A DNA stretch of 6,925 nucleotides from Candidatus Nanopelagicaceae bacterium (GTDB lineage Bacteria; Actinomycetota; Actinomycetes; Nanopelagicales; Nanopelagicaceae). Below the pieces are notes generated by a model. The model ran no database searches. It worked only from the letters and a program-made list of their open reading frames with translations, and had not been told where the DNA came from. Of the stretch, positions 5,332 to 6,925 are shown piece by piece. The stretch covers positions 1 to 6,925 of the forward strand of contig JALRDT010000083.1 of NCBI GenBank assembly GCA_023262125.1. The letters are read 5' to 3'. The translations under genes were made by a program, and so were the position numbers. Position 1 is the stretch's first letter, and each line of letters opens with the position of its first letter.

Positions 5332-5405
5332 TGCGCCTAGCAGGAATCGAACCTGCGACGCCGGGCTTAGAAGTCCCGCGCTCTATCCGACTGAGCTATA
5401 GGCGC
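5332..5405 (-). tRNA. tRNA-Arg (anticodon UCU)
   Basis: The minus strand gives a full cloverleaf. Acceptor GCGCCTA pairs with TAGGCGC, the D arm is GCTC/GAGC, the anticodon loop CTTCTAA carries anticodon TCT (5371-5369), and the T arm is GCAGG-TTCGATT-CCTGC with discriminator A73 at 5332. It reads AGA/AGG codons. CCA is not encoded, unlike the tRNA-His in this window, so it must be added enzymatically. The anticodon stem CGGGA/GCCCG has four pairs plus an A31-G39 mismatch next to the loop. The gene is convergent with pstS and shares its terminator. Confidence 0.96.
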
Positions 5406-5412
5406 TTGTGAT

Positions 5413-5442
5413 TTGTTCAATGCTAATTCTACCGACTATATA
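5413..5442 (+). promoter_or_regulatory. Candidate ettA promoter (TTGTTC, 18 nt, TATATA)
   Basis: TTGTTC at 5413-5418 and TATATA at 5437-5442 are separated by 18 nt. The implied start, near 5449, leaves a leader of only about 10 nt before the ettA ATG at 5460, so the AAGG at 5447-5450 would be at the very 5' end of the mRNA. The region overlaps the putative tRNA-Arg promoter on the other strand. Confidence 0.4.
5426..5431 (-). promoter_or_regulatory. Possible -10 box of tRNA-Arg
   Basis: The minus strand reads TAGAAT at 5431-5426, one base from TATAAT. Transcription would start near 5419, about 13 nt before the mature tRNA 5' end. No convincing -35 box is visible. Confidence 0.35.
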
Positions 5443-5459
5443 CATTAAGGTTTCCACTT

Positions 5460-6925
5460 ATGGCTGAGTTCATTTATACGATGAAAAAGGCGCGCAAGGC
5501 GCATGGCGACAAGGTAATTCTTGATGATGTCACATTGATGTTTTTGCCAGGCGCAAAGATCGGTGTGGTTGGCCCAAACGGTGCAGGTAAATCAACTGTT
5601 CTACAAATTATGGCTGGATTGCAGCAACCATCAAATGGTGAAGCTTTTCTTACCCCTGGTTACACCGTCGGGATCTTGCTGCAAGAACCACCATTAAATG
5701 AAGAGAAGAATGTTTTAGAGAATGTTCAGGAAGGTGTTGCCGAAACTATTGCGATGCTAAATCGTTTTAATGATATTAGCGCAGAGATGGCAAACCCTGA
5801 TGCAGACTATGACAAATTGTTAACAGAGATGGGTAATCTTCAAGAGCAACTTGATCACCGTAATGCTTGGGATTTAGATTCACAATTAGAACAGGCTATG
5901 GATGCGCTTCGATGCCCACCGGCTGATGCCGATGTAAAAGTATTATCTGGCGGAGAACGTCGCCGCGTTGCTCTTTGTAAATTACTTTTGCAGCAACCAG
6001 ATCTTTTACTTCTTGATGAGCCAACCAACCACTTAGATGCCGAATCAGTACTTTGGCTCGAACAACATTTATCTAAGTACCCGGGCACAGTTGTGGCAAT
6101 TACCCACGATCGTTACTTCTTAGACAACGTCGCACAATGGATTCTTGAATTAGACCGTGGTCGCGCCTATCCATATGAAGGCAACTACTCAACTTATTTA
6201 GATACCAAAGCAACGCGTTTAAAGATTGAAGGCCAGAAAGATGCGAAGCGCGCGAAGCGATTAGCCGATGAACTTGAATGGGTTCGCCAAAATGCAAAGG
6301 GCCGCCAAGCGAAATCTAAAGCCCGTCTTGCTCGATATGAAGAGATGGCTGCAGAAGCTGACAAGATGCGAAGATTGGACTTCGAAGAGATTCAAATTCC
6401 ACCTGGGCCGCGACTTGGAAATGTAGTTGTCGAAGTTGATCACTTATCAAAGGGCTTTGGAGATCGATTATTAATTGACGATCTATCTTTTACCTTGCCA
6501 CGTAACGGAATTGTTGGAGTCATCGGACCAAATGGCGCTGGTAAAACCACATTATTTAAAATGCTTATGGGAATGGAAACTCCAGATTCAGGCAGCGTAA
6601 AAGTTGGCGAAACTGTGAAAATTTCATATGTAGATCAGTCACGTGGCGGAATCGATCCAAAGAAAACACTTTGGGAAGTGGTATCTGACGGTCTAGATTT
6701 CATCAAAGTTGGCCAAGTTGAAATGCCATCACGTGCATATGTTTCAGCTTTCGGTTTCAAAGGACCAGATCAACAAAAACCAGCAGGTGTCTTATCTGGT
6801 GGTGAAAGAAATCGTCTCAACTTAGCTTTGACTCTAAAAATGGGTGGAAATTTATTGCTGCTCGACGAACCAACTAATGACCTTGATGTCGAAACACTTG
6901 GTTCATTAGAAAATGCACTTCTCGA
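5460..6925 (+). CDS. ettA: Energy-dependent translational throttle protein EttA (ABC-F), 3' end outside the window
   Basis: EttA is a soluble ABC-F protein that binds the ribosomal E site and gates entry into elongation according to ATP/ADP. Two ABC domains are visible: Walker A GPNGAGKST (38-46), LSGGERRR (162-169), LLLLDEPTNHLD with E187, and switch H216 in ITHDRYFL; then GPNGAGKTT (356-364), LSGGERNR (445-452) and LLLLDEPTNDLD with E470. The EttA-specific arm lies at about 90-140 (DADYDKLLTEMGNLQEQL), and the charged inter-domain linker at about 245-320 contains KGRQAKSKARLARYEEM. IPPGPRLGN and EMPSRAYVSAFGFKG closely match E. coli EttA as I recall it (555 residues). There is no membrane domain. 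ATG 5460 has AAGG nine bases upstream. About 488 codons are present with no stop before the window edge, so roughly 65-70 residues are unseen. Other ABC-F members (Uup, YheS, YbiT) fit less well. Confidence 0.95.
   Translation, partial: MAEFIYTMKKARKAHGDKVILDDVTLMFLPGAKIGVVGPNGAGKSTVLQIMAGLQQPSNGEAFLTPGYTVGILLQEPPLNEEKNVLENVQEGVAETIAMLNRFNDISAEMANPDADYDKLLTEMGNLQEQLDHRNAWDLDSQLEQAMDALRCPPADADVKVLSGGERRRVALCKLLLQQPDLLLLDEPTNHLDAESVLWLEQHLSKYPGTVVAITHDRYFLDNVAQWILELDRGRAYPYEGNYSTYLDTKATRLKIEGQKDAKRAKRLADELEWVRQNAKGRQAKSKARLARYEEMAAEADKMRRLDFEEIQIPPGPRLGNVVVEVDHLSKGFGDRLLIDDLSFTLPRNGIVGVIGPNGAGKTTLFKMLMGMETPDSGSVKVGETVKISYVDQSRGGIDPKKTLWEVVSDGLDFIKVGQVEMPSRAYVSAFGFKGPDQQKPAGVLSGGERNRLNLALTLKMGGNLLLLDEPTNDLDVETLGSLENALL

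Noticed and set aside
4163..6443. Short open frames inside pstS and ettA on both strands
   Set aside because: All are shadows of genes with full motif sets; none has a ribosome site or recognisable protein pattern.
1..6925. Search for CRISPR arrays, insertion sequences, toxin-antitoxin pairs, phage genes or a novel defence system
   Set aside because: No spaced repeats, transposase motifs, terminal inverted repeats or unexplained gene clusters were seen; every sizeable stretch right of base 84 is accounted for by core genes and their control regions.

Overview
The window comes from a low-GC actinobacterium. A planktonic freshwater-type lineage (acI / Nanopelagicales) is my best guess. Supporting signs are an oligoribonuclease plus EttA gene set, a pyrophosphatase with the actinobacterial active-site spacing, a PstA with the extra N-terminal membrane pair I associate with actinobacteria, and 11-nt GTTCACC-type PHO repeats like those bound by actinobacterial PhoP. 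Base composition from about base 84 onward looks like low-to-mid 40s % GC by eye. The lineage call is inference.

Left part (1-1111). The minus strand carries, in transcription order, orn (oligoribonuclease), tRNA-His(GUG) and the first 42 codons of ppa (inorganic pyrophosphatase). The ppa reading frame loses all Ppa identity at about base 83. There the DNA changes abruptly to a segment with 62 G+C in the first 80 bases. This is either a contig chimera or a real rearrangement breakpoint, and it is the most striking oddity in the window. The intergenic stretch 995-1111 separates orn from the divergent phosphate genes and holds three tandem 11-nt PHO-like repeats.

Middle (1112-5325). This is a high-affinity phosphate ABC importer: pstC and pstA (permeases, overlapping by ATGA), pstB (ATPase, 10 nt later), and then pstS (phosphate-binding protein). 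The pstS gene sits behind its own 113-nt regulatory gap, which contains PHO-like repeats, a TATAAC -10 box and an inverted repeat. A strong bidirectional terminator closes the unit. PstS captures phosphate outside the membrane, PstC/PstA form the channel and PstB powers transport. Separate promoters would let pstS be made in excess over the membrane parts. No phoU, phoR or phoP gene is present in this window.

Right part (5332-6925). tRNA-Arg(UCU) lies on the minus strand, convergent with pstS. Next to it is the divergent ettA gene, an ABC-F translation factor, which runs off the right edge with about 488 codons visible.

I found no CRISPR array, insertion sequence, toxin-antitoxin pair or defence system. 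Apart from the left-edge junction this is an ordinary core-genome region; the remaining points of interest are regulatory layout and details of the Pst proteins.
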